This document shows positions 1 through 8,039 of a stretch of 59,534 nt of DNA, in pieces (the stretch's first letter is position 1; each line of letters opens with the position of its first letter). The position numbers were made by a program, and so were the translations under genes. This stretch comes from CAVQJU01 sp963729215 (GTDB lineage: Bacteria > Acidobacteriota > Vicinamibacteria > Vicinamibacterales > CAVVIG01): contig CAVSND010000007.1 in the NCBI GenBank assembly GCA_963729215.1, positions 1 through 59,534 on the forward strand, written 5' to 3'. The notes under the pieces were generated by a model that was given only the letters and a program-made list of their open reading frames with translations, was not told the origin of the DNA and ran no database searches.

Positions 1-172
1 GCACGAACGCGATCACCGCGCTGACGGCGAGGAGTTGGGTGACGGCGCGGACCCCGGCAATCACGATGGACGGCGCGCTGCCCAGGCCGGCCAGTCGGAC
101 CACCAACGCGGCGGCCCCGGTCAGCGCGACCAGCAGGAGCGCCAGTGGCCAGCCGATGGTCACCGCACTCAT
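1..172 (-). CDS. FetB/YbbM-like ABC transporter permease, N-terminal fragment
   Basis: The minus strand reads from an ATG at 172 off the left edge of the window, giving 57 residues. The first hydrophobic helix (WPLALLLVALTGAAALVV) is followed by a segment like the GRAIIQLxxVGYVL region of FetB/YbbM (UPF0014) permeases (VRAVTQLLAVSAVIAFV). Those proteins are membrane subunits of a putative metal-exporting ABC transporter. The partner ATPase is not visible upstream, and only the amino end is here, so the family call rests on a short match. Confidence 0.5.
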   Translation of the reverse strand, partial: MSAVTIGWPLALLLVALTGAAALVVRLAGLGSAPSIVIAGVRAVTQLLAVSAVIAFV

Positions 173-522
173 AGCGTTGCCTCGTGGTGCGGCATCGTAC
201 GGTGCACCGGACCGCCTCAGTAGCCGTGGGCGACCCGGTTGTCCGGTTCCGCGCCTGCGGGCAATCGGCGGGCGTCGTCCAGGACGAGCACACGACCCGG
301 TTGGAGCCGGCCCTGCGCCCCTGGGACGTCCTGGGCCACCCGCTGCGCGACGTTGGCCTGGCCCGCCATGGTCACGCAGGGCTGGACGGATGATGTCATG
401 CGGTCACTGTGCTGGCCGCAAGACCGGCCGGCAAGGCGGGTGGGCCGAATACCGGAGTCTTCACTGACTCTTGCTACATCTGGGTGATAGGCGCCACCGG
501 TCCCGGCTGGCGACGCGGCGAA
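173..522. other. Stretch without a supported gene
   Basis: Open frames exist on both strands because GC is high. A 60-codon minus-strand frame at 217-399 contains a plausible but unrecognised sequence (QPGRVLVLDDARRLPAG). No ribosome binding site, domain or neighbour supports any of them. The region may hold the broken end of a gene, given the frame damage next door. Confidence 0.4.
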
Positions 523-1804
523 TTACGGCGCCGCCCGCCGGCCCCCGATGACCCGACGGGTCAGGGGGATTCGCCGTGGGTGCCTGGGGCCGCCGTCGCC
601 TGGGGGTCCGCGCCTTCCGGCCAGGGGCCCGGTGGGGATCAGCGACCAGGTCCAGAGCGCCCCAGCGGCCGCGACCACGGCCGCGACGGCGAAAGCCCAG
701 GAGATGCCGGCGGACTGCGCCACCACACCGAGCAACATGGGGTCCGCCGCCGATCCCCAGGTCCAGGGCGGCGCTGGCGGTCCCGGACGCGGCTCCGCGC
801 TCGGACGGGCCGGCCGCACTCGAGGATCGCGGAAAAGAACGCCGGGGTGCTGAACGCGACACCGACGGCCATCAGCGCGGTCCCGAGGCATGAGCCCGGC
901 CGCTGTCGCCGATGCCGCGATCAGCGCCAGACCTGCGGCGAGGTCACCAGGGCGCCGGCGCCCAGGGGAGCGGTGCCGAAACCCGGTCGGGAACCTTGGC
1001 GAACACCACCCGACACCAGCGACGACCAGGGAGCCGTAGACGACAGGGGGCACGCTGGGCGTTGCCCAGCCCGACGGCCTGCGACCGCAGCGCCGCAATA
1101 GGCCAGGAATCCCCCCATGGCCGCCACCGACGCCAGGAAGCCAAGGGCGAGCGGAATCGACGGTCGATGGATGAGCGGCGCGCGCCCCCGATGGTCACGG
1201 GTCGGTGGCCGGGTCTCACCGATCGCGAGCACCACGACGGCACTGACCATCCCCAGCCCACCCGCGACGTACCAGGCGGCACCGAACCCCGCGGCGGACA
1301 CCACCAGCTCCCCGACCGGTGGCCCGATGGTCAAGGCCGAGATAGAGGCCGAGGGAACTGATGCTGATCGCCTCGCCGAACTCGCCCCGCGGGCGCGATG
1401 TCGACCAGTGCGGCGACCGCCGCGACGAAGAACGCCGCCTCGGCCACGCCCAGGACCAGCCGCAAAGCCAGCACCGGGACCAGGTTGTCCACGTGCGCGG
1501 TAACGATCATGCACGCCGCACACAGCACGGCACCGGACACCAGCAACGGACGCCGGCCCAGGGCGTCGGCCAGCCGGCCCGCGAACGGGCGCAGCACCAG
1601 GGCGGACACCGCGAACATGCCGAACGCCAGGCCGGCGGCGGCCGGCCGGCACCAACAGGCCCCGTCACATACAACGGAAGCGCGTAGATGGCGATCCCGT
1701 CCGCGGTGAAGTATGCGAGTTCGGCCAGCCCCGAGCAGCACGAAGGGCCGAGTGAGCAGCGGCTCTCGCGGGCCGGTCGCGGCGAACGGGGGGTCGGACG
1801 TCAT
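523..1804 (-). pseudogene. MFS transporter, broken across frames
   Basis: A major facilitator drug or sugar exporter can be assembled only by switching frame. The start is the ATG at 1804 (MTSDPPFAATGPREPLLTRPF). The typical loop-2/3 motif region (FAGRLADALGRRPLLVSGA) is in the first frame. A second frame from about 1450 carries the middle helices (IGPPVGELVVSAAGFGAAWYV). A third holds late helices and the end at 523 (AVAAVVAAAGALWTWSLIP). At least two indels are needed. It sits 45 bases after the regulator stop. The damage could be real decay or base-calling error; the same pattern in all neighbours favours error. Confidence 0.6.
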
Positions 1805-1848
1805 GGAGGCCAGGGTGCGCCGCCGACCGGTCGACCGCAACGGTAGAA

Positions 1849-3408
1849 TCACCCAGAGTCCGCCAGCAACCCGTGCTCCATCGCGTACAGCGCCGCGCCC
1901 GCCCGGGTGGAAGCGCCGATCCGCAGGTAGATGTCCTGCACACGGCGCTCCGCCGTCCGGCGGGAGATGGCCAGGCGGTCCGCGATCTGCTTGTTCGACA
2001 GACCGCGGGCGAGCAATCGCACCACGTCGTGCTCGCTGCTGGGTCAAGCCGCCGGGGTGTCTCGGCGGCGGGCATCGCCCTGTCCCGCCGCGGCCAGCAC
2101 CGCCGCCACCGCGTCGGGGTCGAAGCCGCCCCGCTCGAGCATCCTCGCGCAGCACCCGGCCGGCCTCGGTCGCCGACCGCCCCCGGCGGTGCGGCCGATC
2201 CTCGACCCATGACCGGAAGCAGTCGGCGGCCGCCAGCACGAAGCGCGACGGGATCGACAGCTGGGGCGAGGTCGATCCGCGGTAGTAGCCGCTGCCGTCG
2301 CAGCGTTCGTGGTGTTGCCCGGCGAGGCCGGCGATGTCCGCCAGCTCGGGCACCCGAGCGAGAATCCGCTCTGTGTAATAGGGGTGCAGCCGCGCTTGAT
2401 CGCGTTCGCTCGCACTCAGCGGCCCGGCCTTGCCCCAGATTCTGCTCGATACCCCGATCCGGCCGAGATCGTGTACGCAGCCGGCGACCCCGGACCTGCC
2501 GAGGGTCGGCGACCCCGAGCCGGTTCGCGGCCGCGCCGGCCAGATCGGCCACCGAGCCGGCATGGCCGAGGAGCCATCGCGACTTCAGATCCACCAGATC
2601 CCCGAAGGTTCCGGCCACGGACTCCAACTGGTCGGCGTCGATCGTCCGGACCGGTTCCGGTTCGGCGCCCAGCACCGCCGCCTGGGCATCGATCTCGTCG
2701 ATGCCGTCCAACAACTCCGGCGAGAACGCCGCGGCGAGAACCGGATCCAGAAACGTCCCTGACCGTTGCGCCACTGCCTCGAGCGCCGACCGCGCCCCAC
2801 CCCCGACGCCGAACATCACGCCCACCGAGGCGACATGCAGAATGCGGGTAGCCAAGGGAATGTCGTCACCGCCGACGCGGGGGATGGCCGGACCCGCTCC
2901 AGGACGCGGTCACGGTGCCCAGGCTCTCCTGAACGGCGCGGGAAGTCCGATGCGCCGCGCCGCGTCCCGCGCCACCTCGCAGGTCGCGGTCGACGCGGCC
3001 TCGTCGAATCGCCCTGCAGTCATCGCGGCCAGCATCACCCGGGCCTGGGCCGCGACCCCCGGCCCGGGCCACACCCGGCACGAATGTGCGCATGACCTCG
3101 CCGCGGCGGGTGAAGTCGGTGAGAAGCGCCACCCGGGTCACCTCGATGTCGTCACCGAAGATGTCCGCGGCCTCCACCGAGGCCGCCGTGCACCCGATGT
3201 GCTGGAGCAAGGACGCGTAGATGACCGTACGGACCTGCTCGTCGGAACAGCCGATGGATCGGGCCAGCCGACAGGCGACCAGGCACCGCCGCAGCGACTC
3301 GTCCAGCGGCGCGCCGGTACCGAGATCGGTCGCGACGGAAAGCCCGCCCAGGATCCCGAGCAGTCGGAACACCCGACCACGATGACACCCGCCGAGCGAT
3401 GGCCACAA
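1849..3408 (-). pseudogene. HD-GYP domain protein with LuxR-type C-terminal HTH, frameshifted
   Basis: Three frames together make one regulator. The amino part (about 3370-3090) has LGGLSVATDLGTGAPLDESL, a form typical of actinobacterial HD-domain LuxR proteins. The middle (2855-2500) holds a helical segment. The next frame carries an HD-GYP-like core with VHDLGRIGVSSRIWGKAGPL and, further on, QHHERCDGSGYYRG. The final frame ends at 1849 with a clear LuxR helix-turn-helix (GLSNKQIADRLAISRRTAER). HD-GYP domains usually hydrolyse cyclic dinucleotides, and the HTH would bind DNA. At least two, probably three, frame changes interrupt it. The exact start is uncertain. Confidence 0.65.
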
Positions 3409-3508
3409 CCACTTTCGCAGTCCTGCGCGGTGCGGACCGGCGGCATGGGCTACCGCGCCGACGGGAGGACCCCTGCAGGTCTAGCAGGTCCTCGTGCGCC
3501 AACGCCCG

Positions 3509-3754
3509 TCACATCGGCCGACCTGGCGCCCGCTGCAACCGACCGCCGGAGGATGTTGGCCACTCGCGGCCACCCGTCGCGGCCTTCCGAGCCCGGACTT
3601 TGGCCACCCACAGCTCCGCGTCCGACCGAGCGGCCCCTTCCACGAGGCGCGCACGCAGGTACTCCTGCAGCGAGCGTCCGGTCAGCGCGGCGCGCGCGGC
3701 CAGTTCCGCGCTTGTGTCGTCCGGAACATCGCGGATGGTGATGGACTTCCGCAC
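3509..3754 (-). CDS. FitA/VapB-type ribbon-helix-helix antitoxin
   Basis: This 81-residue protein begins MRKSITIRDVPDDTSAELAA and continues with SLQEYLRARL. That is the compact ribbon-helix-helix fold of FitA-like antitoxins, which repress their own operon and bind a PIN-domain toxin. The family usually ends in an acidic or arginine-rich toxin-binding tail. Here the tail after RARKAATG looks out of frame (GREWPTSSGG). No PIN toxin follows: the next coding signal, about 100 bases on, is the HD-GYP protein. Either the toxin is lost or the reading is damaged. Confidence 0.6.
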   Translation of the reverse strand: MRKSITIRDVPDDTSAELAARAALTGRSLQEYLRARLVEGAARSDAELWVAKVRARKAATGGREWPTSSGGRLQRAPGRPM

Positions 3755-3830
3755 ACCAGCACTATGCGAGCACCGCTGCCGTCATGCGATCACAGCTTGA
3801 CCATCGACCCGCGCGCCGGTCGCGCCGCAT

Positions 3831-4410
3831 TCACCGAGCACGCGACCCGAGATACCGACGAGGACGTCGCGCGCTCGTCATCAGCAGGGCGCCGGCCACC
3901 ACAGGACGATCGCCGCGGCTGGCCTGGCGGTCGATCGGTGCGCCGGTGTCGGCGAGGGTCGGGTGGCCGGTTCCCGTTGTCGTGGCCGGCGTCGCCGGAG
4001 CGGACGATCCCGTGCTGGCCGCGGTGGTCGTGGCACTCGCAGTTGCGGTGAACCCGGCGGTTGCCGTGTTGTTGGTCGGTCTGGGTCGGCGGTGATCGCG
4101 GAGATCTCGGCGGTGTTGACGACCTGCCCGGCGACGGCCGGGTCGACGACCCCGGTGACCGTGACGGTGGCCGAGCCGGCCGAGGTGAGGTCACCGAGGT
4201 CGCAGTCGACCCTCTGCCCGGTGACGGCGCAGGATCCGGCCATGGTGGAGGCCACCGGGTCGGTCACCGCGGCCGGGACCGCGTCGATCACGTGCACCGA
4301 TTGGGCCGTCGACGGCCCGCTGTTGGTGGCCGTCAACTGGTAGGTGACCCGTCCGCCGGCTGACGCCGATAGGGGGGTTACGGCCTTCGCGATGCTCAGG
4401 TCGGCGATGG
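3831..4410 (-). pseudogene. DUF11-repeat surface protein with LADTG sorting signal, 5' end lost at the junction
   Basis: The upstream frame has a complete DUF11 repeat, starting ADLSIAKAVTPLSASAGG and running through VNTAEISAITADPD. After a frame change near 4080 the third frame gives a Ser/Thr/Ala linker (TATASATTTAASTGSSAPAT). It then shows LADTGA, a short hydrophobic stretch (VVAGALLMTS) and a basic end (ARRPRR) before the stop at 3831. That order is a cell-wall sorting signal of the kind used by actinobacterial class E-like sortases. The amino-terminal part is replaced by unrelated sequence at about 4410, so only the last repeat remains. Confidence 0.65.
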
Positions 4411-4440
4411 GATCGACGATGAACCGCGGCACCAGCCAGA
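4405..4440. other. Junction between actinobacterial-type and acidobacterial-type sequence
   Basis: The minus-strand DUF11 coding signal is intact down to about 4405. The plus-strand PepSY coding signal is convincing from about 4434. Both genes are partial exactly here and point away from each other in a way no single genome would need. No insertion sequence, tRNA or repeat marks the point. Confidence 0.65.
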
Positions 4441-5078
4441 AGAAGCACCTGTTCGATCCCTACACCGGCGTGGATCTCGGCGAGACGATTACGCCGGGCG
4501 TCCGCACGCTGGACTGGTTCGTCAGCCTGCACGACGACCTGCTCGGAGGATTCACCGGCCGGATCGTGAACGGCGTCGGCGGGATCGTCCTCGTGGCGCT
4601 GTGCATCACCGGCGCCATCGTCTGGTGGCCGGGCCTGTCTTCCTGGCGCCGCAGCCTGGGCGTGCAGTGGCGCGCCGGCTGGAAGCGCATGAACTGGGAT
4701 CTGCACAGCTCGATCGGATTCTGGTCGTTCCTGTTCGTGTTCATGTGGGCCGTGAGCGGCGTGTACCTGGTGTTCCCGCATCCGTTCATGGCGGTCGTCG
4801 ATTTTCTGGAGCCGCTGGATCCGGCGAGCCTGACGCCGCGCCGGGGCGATCTCGCGCTCGAGTGGCTGGCGAAGCTGCACTTCGGACGATTCGCCGGCAT
4901 CAAGACGAAGGCGTTGTGGGCGTTCATGGGCCTCATCCCGCCCGCGCTGTTCGTGACGGGCGCGCTGATGTGGTGGAACCGGGTGTTGCGGCCCGCGAGG
5001 TCCGCTTTAAAACAACCGTCAAGCGTCCGGCACACGCCGGACGCCGGTGAGATTGTGATCCAGGAGGGAACAGGCTGA
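4434..5078 (+). CDS. PepSY-associated TM domain protein, 5' partial
   Basis: The remaining 214 residues contain the PepSY-type motif FDPYTGVDLGE and then WFVSLHDDLLGGFTGRIVNG. These lead into membrane helices (GGIVLVALCITGAIVWWPG; FWSFLFVFMWAVSGVYLVF; LIPPALFVTGALMWW). PepSY_TM proteins often work beside TonB-dependent uptake as membrane reductases or helpers. The first helices and the start are missing at the junction. The final 20 codons are built on a CGTCCGGC hairpin repeat, so the tail may be an acquired extension. Its stop overlaps the next start (TGATG). Confidence 0.75.
   Translation, partial: SQKKHLFDPYTGVDLGETITPGVRTLDWFVSLHDDLLGGFTGRIVNGVGGIVLVALCITGAIVWWPGLSSWRRSLGVQWRAGWKRMNWDLHSSIGFWSFLFVFMWAVSGVYLVFPHPFMAVVDFLEPLDPASLTPRRGDLALEWLAKLHFGRFAGIKTKALWAFMGLIPPALFVTGALMWWNRVLRPARSALKQPSSVRHTPDAGEIVIQEGTG
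5024..5043. repeat. CGTCCGGC hairpin inside the PepSY 3' end
   Basis: CGTCCGGC, the loop ACAC, then GCCGGACG. It is a member of the hairpin family found in spacers at 7501, 26745 and 33338, but here it lies within coding sequence. Confidence 0.7.
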
Positions 5079-5989
5079 TGGAAAACCAGGTGCTCGGGTT
5101 CGTAGGCGTGGGCCGCATGGGCGGACCGATGGCGTCGCGTCTGCTCGACGCGGGCTATTCGCTCTCCGTGTTCGACACGAACCCCGAAGCCGTCAAACCG
5201 CTCGTCGCGCGCGGCGCGAAGGCGGCGGCATCGCCCGCGGCGGTCGGGTCCGCGGCGCGCGTCGTCCTCATGAGCCTGCCGACACCGCCGATCGTGCAGG
5301 CCGTGGCGCTCGGCAGCGACGGGATTACGCACGGCTCGAGCGTGAAGGTCCTCATCGATCTGTCGACGTCGGGGCCCGGCATGGCGACGATCGTCGCGCG
5401 CGGCGCGAACGAACGCGGCATCATCTCGGTCGATGCGCCGGTCAGCGGGGGCGTCAAGGGCGCCGAAGGCGGAACGCTCGCCGTCATGGTGTCGTGTCCG
5501 CAGCACGCCTACGCCGAGGTCGAACCAATCCTGAAGACGTTCGGCAAGCTGTTCTTCACCGGCGAGAAGCCGGGCCTCGCGCAGGTGGCGAAGCTCGCGA
5601 ACAACCTGCTGGCCGCGGCCGCGATGGTCGTCTCGTCGGAAGCGCTGGCGATGGGCGTGAAGGCCGGCCTCGATCCCAAGGTGCTCTGCGACATCATCAA
5701 CGCGGGAAGCGGGCGCAACAGCGCGACGCAGGATAAGTTTCCGAGGTCCATCCTGCCGGGCACGTTCGACTTCGGCTTCGCGACCGGCCTCTCGTACAAG
5801 GACGTCCGCCTCTGCGTGGACGAAGCCGAGACGATGGGCGTGCCGATGGTGGTGGGCGCCGCGGTCCGGCAGATGCTCGCCGTGACGCAGGCGAAGTTCG
5901 GCGCCACGTCCGATTTCACGTGCATCGCGAAGGTCGTCGAAGAATGGGCAGGGGTGCAGATACGGTCGAAGACGGAACGTAAAACGTAA
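5078..5989 (+). CDS. 3-hydroxyisobutyrate dehydrogenase-family NAD(P)-dependent oxidoreductase
   Basis: A 303-residue beta-hydroxyacid dehydrogenase. Residues 7-18 (GFVGVGRMGGPM) are the Rossmann dinucleotide motif. Residues 119-125 (DAPVSGG) are the substrate-binding signature, and K172 in AKLANN is the expected catalytic lysine. The family oxidises 3-hydroxyisobutyrate or reduces tartronate semialdehyde; the substrate cannot be told from sequence alone. Length is normal. GGAGGG precedes the ATG, and the start overlaps the PepSY stop by one base, so the two are translationally coupled. A cytosolic role in hydroxyacid catabolism fits the neighbours. Confidence 0.85.
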   Translation: MENQVLGFVGVGRMGGPMASRLLDAGYSLSVFDTNPEAVKPLVARGAKAAASPAAVGSAARVVLMSLPTPPIVQAVALGSDGITHGSSVKVLIDLSTSGPGMATIVARGANERGIISVDAPVSGGVKGAEGGTLAVMVSCPQHAYAEVEPILKTFGKLFFTGEKPGLAQVAKLANNLLAAAAMVVSSEALAMGVKAGLDPKVLCDIINAGSGRNSATQDKFPRSILPGTFDFGFATGLSYKDVRLCVDEAETMGVPMVVGAAVRQMLAVTQAKFGATSDFTCIAKVVEEWAGVQIRSKTERKT

Positions 5990-6062
5990 AACGTAGAACG
6001 CAGAACGGCAACGAGCCACGGAACGCAACGACTTTCCACTTTGCACTTTCAACTTTGAAACT
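5985..6062. repeat. Two word-repeat blocks in the 3' spacer
   Basis: Directly after the dehydrogenase come repeats of the form ACGTAAAACGTAGAACG (units of about 8 bases). They are followed from 6032 by ACTTTCCACTTTGCACTTTC-type repeats. The same words recur at 33845-33935 and 16408-16440 in other spacers. Confidence 0.7.
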
Positions 6063-6076
6063 TTTGGGGAGCAGCT

Positions 6077-6457
6077 ATGGATAAAGCGACATTCGAAAAA
6101 GGTCTCGAGATCCGCAAGTCGGTGCTGGGCGCGGACTTCGTCGAGAAGTCATTTGCCTCGGCCGACGACTTCAACCGTCCGTATCAGGAATTCGTCACCG
6201 AGTACTGCTGGGGCGCGTGCTGGGGACGCGAGGGGCTGTCGAAGAAGACGCGCAGCATGCTCAACCTGGCGATGATCAGCGCGCTCAACCGGCCGCACGA
6301 GCTGAAGATGCACGTCAAGGGCGCCCTGACCAACGGCGTCACGCGCGAAGAGATCCGCGAAGTCTTTTTCGCGGTCGCGGTGTACTGCGGCGTGCCGGCC
6401 GGTGTCGACTCGTTCCGCGTCGCGCGCGAGGTGTTCGCGGAAATCGACAAGAAGTAA
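6077..6457 (+). CDS. Carboxymuconolactone decarboxylase (CMD) family protein
   Basis: The 126 residues match a single CMD domain. WGREGLSKKTRSMLNLAMIS is followed by LKMHVKGALTNGVTREEIRE and then VAVYCGVPAGVDSFRVAREV. This layout is closer to PcaC-like decarboxylases than to AhpD peroxidases, because no CxxC pair is present (the cysteines in YCWGACW are four apart). PcaC acts in the beta-ketoadipate branch of aromatic degradation; many relatives have unknown substrates. GGGGAGC lies just before the ATG. It is probably co-transcribed with the dehydrogenase upstream. Confidence 0.85.
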   Translation: MDKATFEKGLEIRKSVLGADFVEKSFASADDFNRPYQEFVTEYCWGACWGREGLSKKTRSMLNLAMISALNRPHELKMHVKGALTNGVTREEIREVFFAVAVYCGVPAGVDSFRVAREVFAEIDKK

Positions 6458-6460
6458 AAT
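6455..6460 (+). promoter_or_regulatory. Candidate -10 box (TAAAAT) for a leaderless start at 6469
   Basis: TAAAAT overlaps the CMD stop codon and ends eight bases before the next ATG, with no Shine-Dalgarno between them. This is the spacing seen at the other predicted leaderless starts in the window. Confidence 0.4.
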
Positions 6461-6468
6461 AGAGCGGT

Positions 6469-7503
6469 ATGAAGACCGCCATCCGCTCGCTTGCGTTCGC
6501 GTCTTTGGTCGCGCTGGCGGTTGCGCCGCTGGCCGGCCAGACGGCGGCGGGGACGAAGAAAACGTACAAGGCCCCGCGCACCGCGTGGGGCGACCCCGAC
6601 CTGCAAGGCATGTGGCCGAGCACGGACATGGTCGGCGTGCCGCTTCAGCGCGCGTCGAACTTCGGCGAACGCAACCTGCTCACCGACGACGAATTCAAGG
6701 CGCGGCAGGCGGCGTTCGCCAGGCAGAACGACGAAGACAACGCGGATTTCAGCATCGACAAGGTGACGGCCGAGCAGGAGGCCCGCGGCACGGTCGGCGG
6801 GCCCGTGTCGCCGCCTCCGCATTGGCTCGAGCGCGGCAGGCCTTCCTATCAAGCCTCGCTCATCGTGGACCCGCCCGATGGACGGATGCCGCCGCAGACG
6901 CCGGAAGGGACGCAGCGGCTGCTCGCCCAGCGCGACGCCGCTGTCGCACGCGGGCCCGCCGATTCCTGGGAGTACCGCAGCCTCTACGACCAGTGCATCA
7001 CCCGCGGTGTGCTGGGATCGCTGTTGCCGGTCATCTACAACAACGGCAACCAGATCATCCAGGCGCCGGGCGTCGTCGTTCTGCGCAACGAGATGATCCA
7101 CGAAACGCGCTTCTTCTACCTCGACGGCCGGCCGCACGTCAGCCCGAAGATCCGCAGCTACATGGGCGACTCGCGGGCGCACTGGGACGGCGACACGCTG
7201 GTGGTCGAGACGACCAACATGTTCGATCGCAATGGCGTTGGCGGAAACGGCGGCGGCCAGCCGTTCAGCGACGCGCTGAAGATCACCGAACGCTTCACGC
7301 GCACGGACGCCGACACGATCACGTATCGGGCGACCATCGACGATCCGAAGACGTACACGCGCCCGTTCACGATCGAGTTCCCGTGGCGCCGCGATCCGAA
7401 CTACGGGTTCTTCGAGTACGCCTGTCACGAAGGCAACCACGCCCTCCACAACATTCTCAGCGGCGCGCGCGCGGACGACGCTGCGGCAGCGAAAGCCAGG
7501 TAG
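6469..7503 (+). CDS. Exported protein of the TIDDPxxYTRP family
   Basis: A 344-residue protein with a signal peptide (MKTAIRSLAFASLVALAVAP, cleavage near AGQ). The mature start is typical of the family (PRTAWGDPDLQGMWPS). The conserved end has HWDGDTLVVETTNMFDRNG, then ITERFTRTDADTITYRATID and DPKTYTRPFTIEFPWRRD, and finally a Cys-His segment (FEYACHEGNHAL). Relatives lie at 25923 and 43306, and in the first half of the 23544 protein. These proteins are common in acidobacteria, but I know of no proven function. The repeated beta-strand pattern suggests a secreted beta-rich fold. Hairpin repeats follow the stop. Confidence 0.75.
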   Translation: MKTAIRSLAFASLVALAVAPLAGQTAAGTKKTYKAPRTAWGDPDLQGMWPSTDMVGVPLQRASNFGERNLLTDDEFKARQAAFARQNDEDNADFSIDKVTAEQEARGTVGGPVSPPPHWLERGRPSYQASLIVDPPDGRMPPQTPEGTQRLLAQRDAAVARGPADSWEYRSLYDQCITRGVLGSLLPVIYNNGNQIIQAPGVVVLRNEMIHETRFFYLDGRPHVSPKIRSYMGDSRAHWDGDTLVVETTNMFDRNGVGGNGGGQPFSDALKITERFTRTDADTITYRATIDDPKTYTRPFTIEFPWRRDPNYGFFEYACHEGNHALHNILSGARADDAAAAKAR

Positions 7504-7552
7504 CGTCCGGCTTCAGCCGGACGAAACGACGTCCGCCTAAAGGCGGACGCTA
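7501..7552. repeat. Paired CGTCCGGC / CGTCCGCC hairpins
   Basis: Two hairpins, CGTCCGGC-TTCA-GCCGGACG and CGTCCGCC-TAAA-GGCGGACG, are enclosed by an outer TAGCGTCC/GGACGCTA pair. They sit at the stop of the preceding gene and may act as a terminator or mRNA stabiliser. A near mirror image is at 33316-33361. Confidence 0.8.
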
Positions 7553-7565
7553 CGGCAGAATCCCG

Positions 7566-7856
7566 TTGACCAAATATCGAACGTGCATCGGCGGTCAGTG
7601 GGTCGATGCCGCGTCTGGCGAACGCTTCGAAACGGACAACCTCTTCACCGGCACACCCTGGGCACTCATCCCCCCGCTCCGGCGCCGATGACGTCGACCG
7701 GGCGGTGGGCCGTCAGCTATCTGTCGCCGTTTGGGGGCTATAAGCGCTGGAATCGGCCGGGAAAGCGGCCACGAGATGATCAAGGAGTACCTGCAGGTCA
7801 AGAGCGTCTGGATATCCACGGCGGAGGAAGTACCAAATCCGTTCGTGCAGAGATAG
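7566..7856 (+). pseudogene. Aldehyde dehydrogenase remnant with a large internal deletion
   Basis: The frame from TTG 7566 gives the amino end of an NAD-dependent aldehyde dehydrogenase (CIGGQWVDAASGERFETDN, then FTGTPWALIP). After about 7690 the match jumps, in another frame, to the extreme carboxyl end of the same family: PFGGYK near 7732, then after one more shift GIGRESGHEMIKEYLQVKSV and a proper stop at 7854. Roughly 400 central residues, including the catalytic Cys and Glu, are absent. The gene is therefore dead. It suggests the cluster once contained a semialdehyde-oxidising step. Confidence 0.8.
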
Positions 7857-7936
7857 GCCGTAAGTCCTTCAAACTAAAGCCTCTCCATTTATTTGAATCT
7901 ACCAGAATTTGCTCGACCGTTTCGGGCGAAACGGCG

Positions 7937-7965
7937 TTGACCACGCACTGTAAGCAGCGTATAAA
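7937..7965 (+). promoter_or_regulatory. Strong sigma-70-type promoter of the TonB receptor
   Basis: TTGACC at 7937-7942 and TATAAA at 7960-7965 are separated by exactly 17 bases. The surrounding 180-base spacer is unusually AT-rich for this contig. Transcription would start near 7972, leaving a leader of about 70 bases with GGGAG before the ATG at 8040. Confidence 0.75.
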
Positions 7966-8039
7966 TTCGCCTGTTAACGGTCTAGCCAGATCGGACTAGC
8001 CCGTGGACTCTTTGGACGAAAGACGAAGGGAGTTAGTTC

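Noticed and set aside
3152..3502. PIN-domain toxin following the FitA-like antitoxin
   Set aside because: The words AHEDLLDL are suggestive, but the rest of the frame has no PIN acidic residues, and the HD-GYP protein occupies the DNA.
1873..3741. Long plus-strand open frame over the HD-GYP region
   Set aside because: Composition is Arg/Pro-rich and no domain is visible, while the minus strand has HD-GYP and LuxR motifs.
7857..8039. Riboswitch before the TonB receptor
   Set aside because: The spacer is AT-rich with a plain promoter. No cobalamin-box or other conserved riboswitch core is visible.
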